From NCBI GenBank assembly GCA_026984935.1, contig JALSRD010000084.1, forward strand, positions 1 to 41,765: a stretch of 41,765 nt of DNA, in the 5' to 3' direction. A program made the position numbers and the translations under genes. Source of the stretch: Desulfobacterales bacterium (GTDB lineage: Bacteria; Desulfobacterota; Desulfobacteria; Desulfobacterales; JALSRD01). Below are positions 33,511-41,765 of this stretch, piece after piece. How positions within the stretch are numbered: position 1 is the stretch's first letter; each line of letters begins with the position of its first letter. Under the pieces are notes generated by a model. The model was not told where the DNA came from. It worked only from the letters and a program-made list of their open reading frames with translations, and did not search any database.

Positions 33511-34884
33511 TCAGTCCATATCCTCAAATTGAAAGGGGTTTTTATCCGTTTTTGCGTGTGTTGTGACCTCCAACAGGCCTTTGGCCAGAATAATTTCGAG
33601 TCGTTGCCCCAATTTTACGGCTTCTGCGCGCATGACAATTTTCCCGCCGGCCTGTTCGCGCGTGATGCTGTAGCCGCGTTTCAGGACGGCAGTGGGATTC
33701 AGGTCCTGCAGGCGTTTTGTCAGGTGCGTGAGGGACGTCTGGCGCATCTCCAGATATTGCCTGCCCGATCTTTCCAGAGCAAGCCGGTATTGTTCAACTT
33801 CTTGTTTTAGTATTTGTATGTAACGAATTGTTTTATTATTTTTTAAGATTGTCGTTAATACCTGCAGATAGCCCCTTTTGCGTTGCAGCATAGACACTGC
33901 CGAACGTTCCAGCCTTGGCCTGATTTGGGCGATCTGAGCCTTTTGCATCTGTATTTGGCGGCGCGGATCGACGATGTGCTTTTTAAGTCGCTCCAGTTGG
34001 CTGCACCGCTGGTTGCAATGCTGCCGCATGCGGTTTGCAAGCGCCTGCTGAAGTTCGTCGATGTGCTGCAGCAGATCGTGCTTCTGGGGAACAACGATTT
34101 CGGCCGCCGCCGACGGTGTGGGTGCCCGGACGTCGGCAACGCAGTCTGAAATGGTAAAATCCGTTTCGTGGCCGATGGCCGAGACCACGGGAATCGCGGA
34201 CTTGAAAATCGCACGCGCCACCTGCTCGGAATTAAAAGCCCATAAATCTTCCAACGAACCGCCACCGCGCGCGAGTATGATCACATCTGCTTTTCCGTGA
34301 ATATTCACCAACTCGAGCGCATCCGTGATTTCGTTGGGCGCGGCATCTCCCTGAACCGCCGCCGGTGCGATTTCAATGTTAAGGCCGGAAAAGCGCCTTT
34401 CAAGGACGTGCAGCATATCGTAGAGCACAGAGCCCGTGCGCGATGTAATCAGCGCGATGGTCTGCGGCAAGAAAGGCAGGGTCTTTTTGTGCTTTTCGTC
34501 GAACAGGCCTTCCTGTGCGAGTTTGTCACGCAGCTGTTCGAAAGCCATGCGCAGAGCGCCCAGGCCTTCAGGTTCGAGATGCTCCAGCACGATCTGGTAT
34601 TCGCCGCGCGGCGCATAAAGGCTGATCCTGCCGAAACCGATTACCCGCATGCCATCCTGAGGCTTGAATGTCAGGCGGCGGTTCTGGCCGCGAAACATTA
34701 CGGCACGTATCCGGGCGGTGCGGTCTTTCAGTGAAAAGTAAAAATGGCCGGAAGCCGGTACGCGAAAATTGGAGATTTCGGCGCGCAGCCAGACAAAGCT
34801 GAATTTTTTTTCGAGCAGGGATTTGATTTCGGTGGTCAGTTCCGTTACCGAAAAAACATGCCCGGTGCCGTGAGAAAGCGTCAT
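33511..34884 (-). CDS. xseA: Exodeoxyribonuclease VII large subunit
   Basis: This 457-residue nuclease degrades single-stranded DNA from both ends. An N-terminal OB fold (FSVTELTTEIKSLLEKKFSFVWLRAEISNF) precedes the catalytic domain with ITSRTGSVLYDML and the ILARGGGSLEDLWAFN motif, then a long coiled coil and the C-terminal KRGYSITREQAGGKIV. The length is normal for the family. A possible AT-rich promoter region (34900-34992, minus strand) lies upstream. Confidence 0.94.
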   Translation of the reverse strand: MTLSHGTGHVFSVTELTTEIKSLLEKKFSFVWLRAEISNFRVPASGHFYFSLKDRTARIRAVMFRGQNRRLTFKPQDGMRVIGFGRISLYAPRGEYQIVLEHLEPEGLGALRMAFEQLRDKLAQEGLFDEKHKKTLPFLPQTIALITSRTGSVLYDMLHVLERRFSGLNIEIAPAAVQGDAAPNEITDALELVNIHGKADVIILARGGGSLEDLWAFNSEQVARAIFKSAIPVVSAIGHETDFTISDCVADVRAPTPSAAAEIVVPQKHDLLQHIDELQQALANRMRQHCNQRCSQLERLKKHIVDPRRQIQMQKAQIAQIRPRLERSAVSMLQRKRGYLQVLTTILKNNKTIRYIQILKQEVEQYRLALERSGRQYLEMRQTSLTHLTKRLQDLNPTAVLKRGYSITREQAGGKIVMRAEAVKLGQRLEIILAKGLLEVTTHAKTDKNPFQFEDMD

Positions 34885-34992
34885 CGATCGATACGATAGA
34901 TAGCTGTTAACAGTTGCCGCAATCGGCCGAGGTTCATGGGGCCGTATAAAATCCGTTCTTATAACGTCTGATAATGTATATTATGTAAACTT

Positions 34993-35286
34993 TTATCCGG
35001 AGCCCCGGTCCGCCTGCGCTGGAGAACTGCAAGCGGCGATGTATTCCCTCACCGCCGGCACCATGTAGACCTGTTCGATAGGCATATCCGCCAGACAGGA
35101 CGCCAGGGCTTGCGCCTTCTTTTTGAGCGTCAAATGCTTATCGACGAAGAAGATGTCGCGCCCGCGAACCTTGCACAAACCGCTGCGGGCTTTGCCGCCG
35201 GTGCTGCGAAAATTCTGTTCGGAAACCTCGATGGACAGCTTATCGGCGAGCTCCTTGAGTTTTTGATAAAGGACGTCCGGTTTCAT
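34993..35286 (-). CDS. Small protein of unknown function
   Basis: This 97-residue protein begins MKPDVLYQKLKELADKLSIEV. A central GGKARSGLCKVRGRDIFFVDKHLTLKKKAQALAS segment (one Cys) is basic and could form a mixed alpha/beta fold. The tail is Ser/Ala-rich. No recognised family. It precedes xseA on the same strand, 108 bases away, and is divergent from the BI-1 gene. It could form part of the xse transcript. Confidence 0.65.
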   Translation of the reverse strand: MKPDVLYQKLKELADKLSIEVSEQNFRSTGGKARSGLCKVRGRDIFFVDKHLTLKKKAQALASCLADMPIEQVYMVPAVREYIAACSSPAQADRGSG

Positions 35287-35344
35287 GTGTTGGGTCCGTG
35301 CCGGATTGTCTGCACCGAATTATCGGTGTCGACCGAGATGCGCC

Positions 35345-35372
35345 TTGAAATTTATGCGCCTTGTGTTATATT
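35345..35372 (+). promoter_or_regulatory. Putative sigma70 promoter of the BI-1 family gene
   Basis: TTGAAA (35345-35350) and TATATT (35367-35372) are 16 bases apart, 30 bases before the start codon, with AGGAGG between. Confidence 0.6.
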
Positions 35373-35401
35373 AGTAGCACCAAATCAAACAGGAGGCAAA
35401 T

Positions 35402-36109
35402 ATGGATTCCGTTCCCTTCAAAGCAACCCAAACCGATGTTCAGGTGCGGGTAAACAGTTTCGTGCGCAGCGTTTATAACTGGATGGGCGCAGGGCTCGCG
35501 CTGACCGCCCTGGTGGCGTACTACGTTGCCAGCAGCGAAGCCGCCATGCGCTTTATTTTCGGCAACCGGATGATCTTTTTCGGAATGATCATCGGCGAAT
35601 TGGCCCTGGTGTTTTATCTCAGCGCGCGGGTGCAGAAAATTCAGGCTTCGACCGCCACCTTCCTCTTTATACTATACGCGGCGTTAAACGGCGCTACGCT
35701 GTCGTTCATCTTCATAGCCTACACGCAAAGCTCCATCGCATCAACTTTTTTCATCTGCAGCGCGACTTTCGTGGTCTGCAGCATTTTCGGGTGGGTCACC
35801 AAACGGGATCTGACTTCAATGGGTGGGTTCCTGTTCATGGGCCTTATTGGCATCATCATCGCATCGGTGGTCAACATGTTCATCCGCAGCAGCGGCATGA
35901 GCATGGTCATCAGCTACATCGGCGTGTTGGTCTTTGTCGGGCTGACCGCCTACGACACGCAGAAGCTCAAATCCATGGCACTCAGCCAGCCTGCCGGCCT
36001 GGATGCCGGGGTTATACGCAAAGGCGCCATTCTGGGTGCGCTTTCACTGTACCTCGACTTCATCAACCTGTTTTTGATGCTGTTGCAGATCTTAGGGAAC
36101 CGCAGGTAG
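35402..36109 (+). CDS. Bax inhibitor-1/YccA family membrane protein
   Basis: This 235-residue inner-membrane protein has seven hydrophobic segments. It shows the family features YNWMGAGLALTALVAYYVAS near the N terminus, ALNGATLSFIF in the middle, and the C-terminal GVLVFVGLTAYDTQKLK with GALSLYLDFINLFLMLLQIL. Bacterial members act as pH-sensitive calcium channels or interact with FtsH. AGGAGG lies six bases before the ATG. It is a single-gene unit with its own promoter and a terminator. Confidence 0.93.
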   Translation: MDSVPFKATQTDVQVRVNSFVRSVYNWMGAGLALTALVAYYVASSEAAMRFIFGNRMIFFGMIIGELALVFYLSARVQKIQASTATFLFILYAALNGATLSFIFIAYTQSSIASTFFICSATFVVCSIFGWVTKRDLTSMGGFLFMGLIGIIIASVVNMFIRSSGMSMVISYIGVLVFVGLTAYDTQKLKSMALSQPAGLDAGVIRKGAILGALSLYLDFINLFLMLLQILGNRR

Positions 36110-36145
36110 TTTCGATCAATAGACACACAACATCCATGAATAAAA

Positions 36146-36182
36146 CCAAAAAACCCTTGCGGCGGCCGCAAGGGTTTTTTGG
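36146..36182. terminator. Bidirectional terminator between the BI-1 gene and glmM
   Basis: A perfect palindrome with 18-bp arms (CCAAAAAACCCTTGCGGC and its complement) has a T-run in both directions. It serves the two convergent genes. Confidence 0.9.
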
Positions 36183-36202
36183 TTTGCTGCGACAGAAAGG
36201 GT

Positions 36203-37546
36203 TCAGTTCACGCCGACCGATTTTTCGACCGCCGCTGCAATACGACGGCAGCAGGCCTCGGCGAGTGTGTTCGTCGGCCCTTCCACCATCACGCGGCACT
36301 GCGGCTGGGTACCAGAATAGCGCACCAGAACGCGGCCTTGTGTGCCCAGCTCATGTTCGGCCTGTTTGATGGTACGTTGAACCTCATTCAAACCCTCCAG
36401 CGGCCGGCGGCTGGAAACCGGCACGTTGATCAGCACCTGGGGATAGCGGGTCATGCGTCTGGCCAGCAGCGAGAGCGGTTCGGCGCATGCCCGCACGGCG
36501 GAAAGCAGCTTCAGCGCCGTCAGCAGGCCGTCACCGGTGGTATGATCCTTTAAAAAGATGGTGTGGCCCGATTCCTCTCCGCCCAGCACGGCGCCGGAAG
36601 ACTTCATCTTCTGCATTACAAAACGGTCTCCGACATCCGATTTTACAAAAGAAATACCAAATTTACTCAGCGCCAAGGCAAGGCCCATGTTGCTCATGAC
36701 AGTTCCCACAACACGGTTGTTTGCGAGCATTTTGCGCTTTTTAAGGTCCAACGCGCAGATCAGCAGAATATGGTCGCCGGTAAGGACTGTGCCGTCCTCC
36801 GCTACAGCCACCAGGCGGTCGCCGTCACCGTCAAAAGCAAGGCCGGCGTCGGCGCCCATTGCCAGCACCACCCGGCGCAGAGCCTGAGGATGCTGGGAGC
36901 CACAGCGGTCGTTGATATTTCGGCCGTCCGGCCGGTGGTTCAAAGGCTTGACCGCAGCACCCAGGTCCGCCAGAAGCTGGGGGGCGATATGGCTGGTGGC
37001 CCCATTGGCACAGTCGACGGCCAATTTCATACCCTTCAGATTGAAGCCCTGATCCATGCATGCGGCCAGGAAACGGCTGTACAAATCCGTACTGTTTTCA
37101 ACCTGATGTATGCGGCCAGGTTCTTCGGCGGAAGGCGGCGCCGGGTCAGTCTCGAGAATACGGTTTTCGATACGCTGTTCCTGGGCCGGCGAGAGTTTGC
37201 AGCCGTCCGGTGCGAAAATCTTGATGCCGTTGTCGTAATAAGGGTTGTGCGAGGCCGAGATCATCACCCCGCAGCCGGCGCCCATACTGCGGCACAGATA
37301 AGCGACACCCGGCGTGGGCAGAACGCCGCAGGCATACACCGCCGCACCCGAAGAGCAGACTCCGGCAGCTACAGCCATTTCGAGCATGTCGCCGGAAAGG
37401 CGGGTATCCTTTGCCAGCACCACTCCCCTGCCCTTTCCGCCGAACATTTCCCCCAGCACCCGTCCCGCCGCCAGGGCGGTTTCCACATTCATGGGGAATC
37501 GGTTGGCGACACCGCGGATGCCGTCGGTTCCAAATAATTTCGTCAT
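36203..37546 (-). CDS. glmM: Phosphoglucosamine mutase
   Basis: This 447-residue enzyme converts glucosamine-6-phosphate to glucosamine-1-phosphate for UDP-GlcNAc synthesis. It begins KLFGTDGIRGVAN. The phosphoserine loop ISASHNPYYDNGIKI has Ser99, the metal loop is DGDGDR, the sugar loop GGEESGHTIF, and the phosphate loop VRYSGTQPQCRVMVEG. In canonical GlmM this last loop is RPSGTEP; here it is RYSGTQP. The ATG at 37546 is chosen because the protein homology begins there. It overlaps the stop of the preceding beta-helix gene as ATGA. Confidence 0.94.
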   Translation of the reverse strand: MTKLFGTDGIRGVANRFPMNVETALAAGRVLGEMFGGKGRGVVLAKDTRLSGDMLEMAVAAGVCSSGAAVYACGVLPTPGVAYLCRSMGAGCGVMISASHNPYYDNGIKIFAPDGCKLSPAQEQRIENRILETDPAPPSAEEPGRIHQVENSTDLYSRFLAACMDQGFNLKGMKLAVDCANGATSHIAPQLLADLGAAVKPLNHRPDGRNINDRCGSQHPQALRRVVLAMGADAGLAFDGDGDRLVAVAEDGTVLTGDHILLICALDLKKRKMLANNRVVGTVMSNMGLALALSKFGISFVKSDVGDRFVMQKMKSSGAVLGGEESGHTIFLKDHTTGDGLLTALKLLSAVRACAEPLSLLARRMTRYPQVLINVPVSSRRPLEGLNEVQRTIKQAEHELGTQGRVLVRYSGTQPQCRVMVEGPTNTLAEACCRRIAAAVEKSVGVN

Positions 37547-38817
37547 CGGTCGGTTTCCTCCAGATGCAGGCCAGGCAGCAGACGGCCCACCGCCCCTGTG
37601 ACCTGTGCGACAATGGTCTTCAGCCATTGGGTGCCAGCTGCCGCTTGAGGGGCTTCAAGCCCCTGGATGACGGCCAGGTAATCGCGCCCCTGACGGGAAA
37701 TGGTTTTTTCGAGCAACCCTAAAAACCGATCCCGCAGTTCCACCTGTCCGACCGCGTTACACTGGCTGTTGAGCACGTCGGCAAGTGCAGGGCCTTTTCT
37801 CGCCAGTGACCGCCGCAGGTTCAATGCCGCCGCCGAAAGAGGTCCCTCCCTCTCTGGCGGGGAGTCCAACACGCTTGCAGCCACCATGGTGCAGTAATCC
37901 TGCAGGCGACGGATACGTTCGTCAAGGGCCAGATCAATGTTTTGAATCAGGCCCTGCAGCAGGACGTCCGGGAAAGCCGTGCACACGAAGCACGTCCGCA
38001 CATGCACATACCAGTGCCGCAGGGCAATCAGGTTGGCGACATAAAAACTGTTGTTGGCCAGGATCTGTCGTACGTTTCGAAAGCTTCCCCGCTCGTATGG
38101 CAAGTTGCGAAAAGTGTCATTCCCGCCAATCAGCAGGCGTTGAGGCTGCAGCACGTCCCGCCGGCAGACGGTGCCGGCCCCGATGACGGTGCCGAAGGCC
38201 AGACGTCGCGGCCCCACCATCCCTCCCTGCCCGCCCAGGAATATGGGTGGCTGGCGGATCATCACGCCGCGCGGCACATCGCCCATAAGCGACGGCGTGG
38301 CCTTGTCCTGGTTGGGGGTGAAATTGAAATGGACGTAGGAGCTGCCCACCTCGCTGTGATCGCGGGCGCTGGTGCCGCCGGACATGAAACAGTCGCAGAA
38401 GTTGATCAGGCTGCCCAGCGTCACATAGGGAAACAGAATGGTGTGCTTCAGAGCGACACAGTGCGCAGCCCGGGCGTATTCTTCCAGGATGGTCCCCTCT
38501 CGTACGTGGGCGCCGGTTTGCATGGACGAATGGGCCAGAAAAACAGCCCCTTTGAAGAATCCGCCTTCAAGCCGCACATCGGGACCGAGCAGGCAGTTTT
38601 CCACCGTTACCGGGCCCTGGTAGCCCAGCCGGACGTTGTCTAAAATCAATGTGCGGCGGCCCATGAGCTTGGTGCCCGCGTGCAGTTTGACGCCGCGGTC
38701 CGAAATGCGCGCGATGTCGACTTCCGGTCCGATCTCGACGGTTTGCGGACAGGGAATGTCGACACCTTTGGCGATGAGTTCGGCGATGATCCGGTGTTGT
38801 CCGTTTGTGTGCTGCAT
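37543..38817 (-). CDS. Left-handed beta-helix protein, UDP-GlcNAc pyrophosphorylase-like
   Basis: This 424-residue protein has hexapeptide-type repeats from about 25 to 250 (e.g. VEIGPEVDIARI, VTVENCLLGPDVRLEGG, GTVIGAGTVCRRDVL), with GTSARDHSEVGSSYVHFNF in the middle. The fold resembles the GlmU C-terminal domain, but the N-terminal nucleotidyltransferase domain is absent. The C-terminal 170 residues are helical. GGAGGG lies just before the ATG at 38817; the longer frame upstream lacks such a site. It is coupled to glmM through ATGA, so a role in amino-sugar or lipid A-type precursor metabolism is likely but not shown. Confidence 0.83.
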   Translation of the reverse strand: MQHTNGQHRIIAELIAKGVDIPCPQTVEIGPEVDIARISDRGVKLHAGTKLMGRRTLILDNVRLGYQGPVTVENCLLGPDVRLEGGFFKGAVFLAHSSMQTGAHVREGTILEEYARAAHCVALKHTILFPYVTLGSLINFCDCFMSGGTSARDHSEVGSSYVHFNFTPNQDKATPSLMGDVPRGVMIRQPPIFLGGQGGMVGPRRLAFGTVIGAGTVCRRDVLQPQRLLIGGNDTFRNLPYERGSFRNVRQILANNSFYVANLIALRHWYVHVRTCFVCTAFPDVLLQGLIQNIDLALDERIRRLQDYCTMVAASVLDSPPEREGPLSAAALNLRRSLARKGPALADVLNSQCNAVGQVELRDRFLGLLEKTISRQGRDYLAVIQGLEAPQAAAGTQWLKTIVAQVTGAVGRLLPGLHLEETDR

Positions 38818-38906
38818 GTCCCTCCGGCTATCTATGATGGTGAAAAGGGAATTGTTTTTTTCTATACGGCCCGTGTGCCCCCTTTCCCCGGACGCCGGCC
38901 GCATCC

Positions 38907-40838
38907 TCACTGCTTCCAGCTTTCGCGCCACATCTGCCACATCAAAAGCGACCACAGCCGGTAATGATGGCTGGCCCTGCCGCTTAAATGCTCCCGAATT
39001 TTCTGCTGCACGTAGGCCGCGTCGAAGCGCCCTTCGGCTTTCAGGCGTTCCGGCGACAGGTAATCGCACATAAGTTCCCGGAGCTCTTTGCGCAGCCAGT
39101 CCGCCAGCGGAATACCAAAACCTGTTTTAGGCCTTTCAAACAGCCGTGGCGGAAGATAGCGGGCCAGCAGCTTTTTCAGCAGATACTTGCCGGCGCCGTC
39201 GCGGTACTTCATCTCTTCCGGCAGACCGGCACTGAACTCCACCAGGCGGTGGTCCAGCAGCGGCACGCGCACTTCCAGCCCCCGGGCCATACTGGCACGG
39301 TCGACCTTGGTCAGCATGGCATCGGGCAGATAAGTCAGCTGATCGACATGCATGAGGCGGCTGAGCAAGGGCAGCGCTGCGTTTTGTGCAAAGGAGCGCT
39401 CAAAGCGGCTCGCCGGCAGTTTTTGCCCCCCCAATCGAATAAGTTCCGTCTCCGGCCACAGGCAGATGGTCATGCGGTAGAGCTCCTGCAGCGAAGTTTC
39501 CGCCAGCAGATGAATCAGTTTTTGCCATTTATCCTGGAAATTGGCAACCTGAAACTGCTGCGGCAGGTGCCGGCGCCAAGGGGTGTAGCAGGCCTGCACC
39601 CAGCTGCCGGGAAGCGCTGCCAACAGTTGCGCGGCCGCTTTGCGAAGGCTCACCGGCAGGCGGCCGAAACCTTCGGCCATGGCGCGCACCGACCAGTACC
39701 GCACGTAGCCGCAAAACTGTTCATCACCGCCGTCTCCCGAAAGGGCCACAGTTACCTTTGAACGGGCCAGACGGGTCACCAGCAGTGTGGGAATGGCTGA
39801 CGAATCGGCGAAAGGTTCATCGTAAATGGCCCCAAGGCGGGGTATCACGTCCAACGCCATCTGGGCCGTGACGTAAAGCTCGGTGTGATCGGTGCCCAGC
39901 TGGCGCGCGATTTTAGCGGCAAAAGGCGCTTCGTTGTGCGCCTTGTCGAAAAACCCGATGCTGAAGGTCCTGACCGGCCGGGAACTGAGGCGCTGCATGG
40001 CAGCGACGACCAACGAAGAATCGATGCCGCCGCTGAGGAGCGCACCCAACGGCACGTCACTGATCAGGCGGTCGCCTACCGCTTGCGTCAGGTGCCGGTC
40101 CAGTTCGTCTAAGGCATCGCTTTCAGATAATGATTCGGCCCGCTGGTCGCCGGCCGGAAAGGGAAGTTTCCAGTAGGTCCGGCATGTCAATTGGGACCCG
40201 TCGAATACGGCGTAGCAGCCCGGAGTCAGTTTGGCGGTATTCTGGAAGATGGATCGAGGCGTCGGAACATATTGGTAGTGCAAAAAGAGCAAAAGAGCTT
40301 CGTCGTCGATGCAGGCTGGAAATCCGCTCAGGGCCATCAGCGCCTTGAGTTCCGAGGCAAACATCAGTGTGCTGCCGCGGTGGTAGTAGTAGAGCGGTTT
40401 GACTCCCAGGCGGTCGCGTGCCAGGTACAGCCGCTGCGCATCGGCATCCCACAACGCCAGCGCGAACATCCCCACAAAGCGTTTCAGGCAGTTGATGCCC
40501 CACTGTCGGTAGGCGCACAGAACGATCTCCGTGTCGCTGTCCGTATGGAATGCATGTCCCAGACGGCCGAGTTCTTCGCGCAGCAGCATATAGTTGTAGA
40601 TTTCACCGTTGTAGGTGACCCACAGGCGGCCATCGGCGCTGGTCATGGGTTGCCGGGCGGCGGCGGAAAGATCGATGACCGCAAGACGACGGTGCCCGAA
40701 CGCCACACCGGCGGCGGCATCGCTGCAAATGTCGCTGTCGTCCGGTCCGCGGTGCCGCAGATTTTCTACGGCCCGTGGCAACGAAGCCCGCAAATCCTCA
40801 AACCCGCTGGTGCACCGGAATCCGACAATACCGCACAT
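38907..40838 (-). CDS. asnB: Asparagine synthase-type glutamine amidotransferase
   Basis: This 643-residue enzyme uses glutamine nitrogen to amidate an acid. The N-terminal class II amidotransferase domain starts MCGIVGF with the essential Cys2, followed by RHRGPDD, GHRRLAVIDLS and TYNGEIYN. The synthetase domain has the PPi-loop GALLSGGIDSSLV and SGDGGDEQFCGY. In polysaccharide loci such proteins often modify sugar or peptide acids instead of making asparagine. Its ATG shares a base with the stop of the glycosyltransferase gene upstream (TGATG), so the two are coupled. Confidence 0.92.
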   Translation of the reverse strand: MCGIVGFRCTSGFEDLRASLPRAVENLRHRGPDDSDICSDAAAGVAFGHRRLAVIDLSAAARQPMTSADGRLWVTYNGEIYNYMLLREELGRLGHAFHTDSDTEIVLCAYRQWGINCLKRFVGMFALALWDADAQRLYLARDRLGVKPLYYYHRGSTLMFASELKALMALSGFPACIDDEALLLFLHYQYVPTPRSIFQNTAKLTPGCYAVFDGSQLTCRTYWKLPFPAGDQRAESLSESDALDELDRHLTQAVGDRLISDVPLGALLSGGIDSSLVVAAMQRLSSRPVRTFSIGFFDKAHNEAPFAAKIARQLGTDHTELYVTAQMALDVIPRLGAIYDEPFADSSAIPTLLVTRLARSKVTVALSGDGGDEQFCGYVRYWSVRAMAEGFGRLPVSLRKAAAQLLAALPGSWVQACYTPWRRHLPQQFQVANFQDKWQKLIHLLAETSLQELYRMTICLWPETELIRLGGQKLPASRFERSFAQNAALPLLSRLMHVDQLTYLPDAMLTKVDRASMARGLEVRVPLLDHRLVEFSAGLPEEMKYRDGAGKYLLKKLLARYLPPRLFERPKTGFGIPLADWLRKELRELMCDYLSPERLKAEGRFDAAYVQQKIREHLSGRASHHYRLWSLLMWQMWRESWKQ

Positions 40839-41764
40839 CAGGTTTTCCCCACGCGCTTTCCTTCTATATACAACCGCTGATGTGCGGCTATCATTTGTTC
40901 GACAGAAAAAAGCCGTCTGGCCCGTTGTCTGGCCAAACATCCCATGCGGGCCGCTTTTTCCGGATGCGCCAACAAGTCGATGATGCTGTCCGCCAACATC
41001 CCGGGCTGCCGCGGCGGTACGAGGCAGCCCGTGAGGCCGTGGGTCAGGGCTTCGGCATTCCCGCCCACACGCGTGGCCACTACCGGCAGCCCGGCGGCCA
41101 TGGATTCCAGAAGCACGTTGGAAAATCCCTCTTCGTGGGAGCTCAATACCGAAACATCGGCGGCTCCCAGAAGTGCCGGGATGTCCCGGCGCTGTCCCAG
41201 CCAGTGTGTTTTGTTGTGGATACCGAGCCTTGCAGCCAGGTCCTGCAGGTCCTGCAGAATGCCCCGATCCTCACCCACCAGCCACGCCACGGCGTGCTTT
41301 ATCCGTCGTGTTACCTGCGCAAAAGCACGCAGGAAATCCCCATGGCCCTTGTAGGCAATCAGGTTGGCGACCATGATGACCACCGCGGCATGTTGGCCAA
41401 CGCCCAACTGCCGGCGGGTTTTGTGCCGTGCGGCGGACGAGCTTGCATACCGCTGTGTTTCAATGCCGTTGTATATCCGTATGATCCTTGCGGGATCGAG
41501 GTGCTCACGCCGCAGGGTGTCGTCTGCAACAGCCTGTGAGTTGACCGTCACCCAGTGGCTCATGCGCCCGGCGGCCACATCCAGAGGTCTGAGAAAGAAA
41601 AACCGCTCCTGGTGGGTACCCAGCGCCCGTCGGCTGGTGATCACCAGAGGCACTTGCAAAGCGCGTCCGCACAGCGCGCCTACAAAGGTCACCAGCGGCA
41701 AAAAGGCATGCAGTACCCGGGGCCGGAAGCGATGGGTGAGTGCGGCTAGGCGTGCGGCGCTTAG
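40838..41764 (-). CDS. GT4-family glycosyltransferase, 5' end beyond the window
   Basis: At least 308 residues are present and the frame remains open to the right edge, so the N terminus is missing. The C-terminal domain has the GT4 set: VVIMVANLIAYKGHGDFL, WLGQRRDIPALLGAADVSVLSSHEEGFSNVLLESMAAGLPVVAT, and the E-x7-E motif (EEGFSNVLLE). It should transfer an activated sugar to a lipid or polysaccharide precursor on the cytoplasmic side. Its coupling to asnB supports a surface-polysaccharide locus extending to the right. Confidence 0.9.
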   Translation of the reverse strand, partial: LSAARLAALTHRFRPRVLHAFLPLVTFVGALCGRALQVPLVITSRRALGTHQERFFFLRPLDVAAGRMSHWVTVNSQAVADDTLRREHLDPARIIRIYNGIETQRYASSSAARHKTRRQLGVGQHAAVVIMVANLIAYKGHGDFLRAFAQVTRRIKHAVAWLVGEDRGILQDLQDLAARLGIHNKTHWLGQRRDIPALLGAADVSVLSSHEEGFSNVLLESMAAGLPVVATRVGGNAEALTHGLTGCLVPPRQPGMLADSIIDLLAHPEKAARMGCLARQRARRLFSVEQMIAAHQRLYIEGKRVGKT

Positions 41765-41765
41765 C

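Noticed and set aside
36146-36182. Perfect 37-base palindrome considered as an attachment or recombination site
   Set aside because: It has T-runs on both sides and lies between convergent genes, so a bidirectional terminator explains it fully.
1-41765. CRISPR arrays, tRNA or rRNA genes, transposases
   Set aside because: No regularly spaced direct repeats, cloverleaf-like sequence or transposase motifs were found by reading the window; a covariance-model scan would be decisive for small RNAs.

Overview
The window looks like a chromosomal segment of a GC-rich, strictly anaerobic Desulfobacterota (deltaproteobacterial sulfate-reducer type, Desulfosarcina/Desulfatiglans-like). This is inferred from gene content, not from a marker gene. 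The clues are an ADP-forming acyl-CoA synthetase, an aromatic-type acyl-CoA ligase, a two-subunit family III CoA-transferase, a full Liv-type ABC importer, and an xseA-xseB/dxs/tlyA neighbourhood. No rRNA, tRNA, CRISPR array, IS element or prophage gene was recognised.

Layout. (1) 1-4110: two small unknown proteins, a 4HBT thioesterase, an ADP-forming acyl-CoA synthetase and a FlK-type thioesterase. (2) 4145-8804 (minus): a livKHMGF importer operon. (3) 8884-12178 (minus): a COG1237-type metallo-beta-lactamase-fold protein, a RimI-like acetyltransferase and an aryl/acyl-CoA ligase. (4) 12179-12763: a divergent control region with a duplicated promoter-operator module. (5) 12764-17142 (plus): two CoA-transferase subunits followed by four small proteins, one resembling the gamma subunit of arylsuccinate-synthase-type glycyl radical enzymes. 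Regions 1-5 read as one organic-acid uptake, activation and CoA-exchange island. The substrate cannot be read from the sequence.

(6) 17353-23482: MBL-fold/TPR protein, an HDAC-superfamily deacetylase coupled to a U32 protein, a spore-photoproduct-lyase-like radical SAM protein, a lipoprotein nuclease and an unknown protein. (7) 23791-27992 (minus): an Hsp70 without its C-terminal lid and a membrane protein with two degenerate J-like segments and a DUF1566 domain. (8) 28070-34884 (minus): EF-G-2-like GTPase, tlyA, dxs, xseB and xseA, with no ispA between xseB and dxs. (9) 34993-37546: a small unknown protein, a Bax-inhibitor-1 family protein and glmM. (10) 37543-41765 (minus): a left-handed beta-helix protein coupled to glmM, an asnB-type amidotransferase and a GT4 glycosyltransferase cut by the right edge, which is probably the start of a surface-polysaccharide locus.

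The most unusual parts are the CoA-transferase operon with its small Cys-rich proteins and duplicated promoter-operator, the lidless Hsp70/J-like membrane pair, and the SPL-like enzyme whose H-donor Cys position appears to be Glu.
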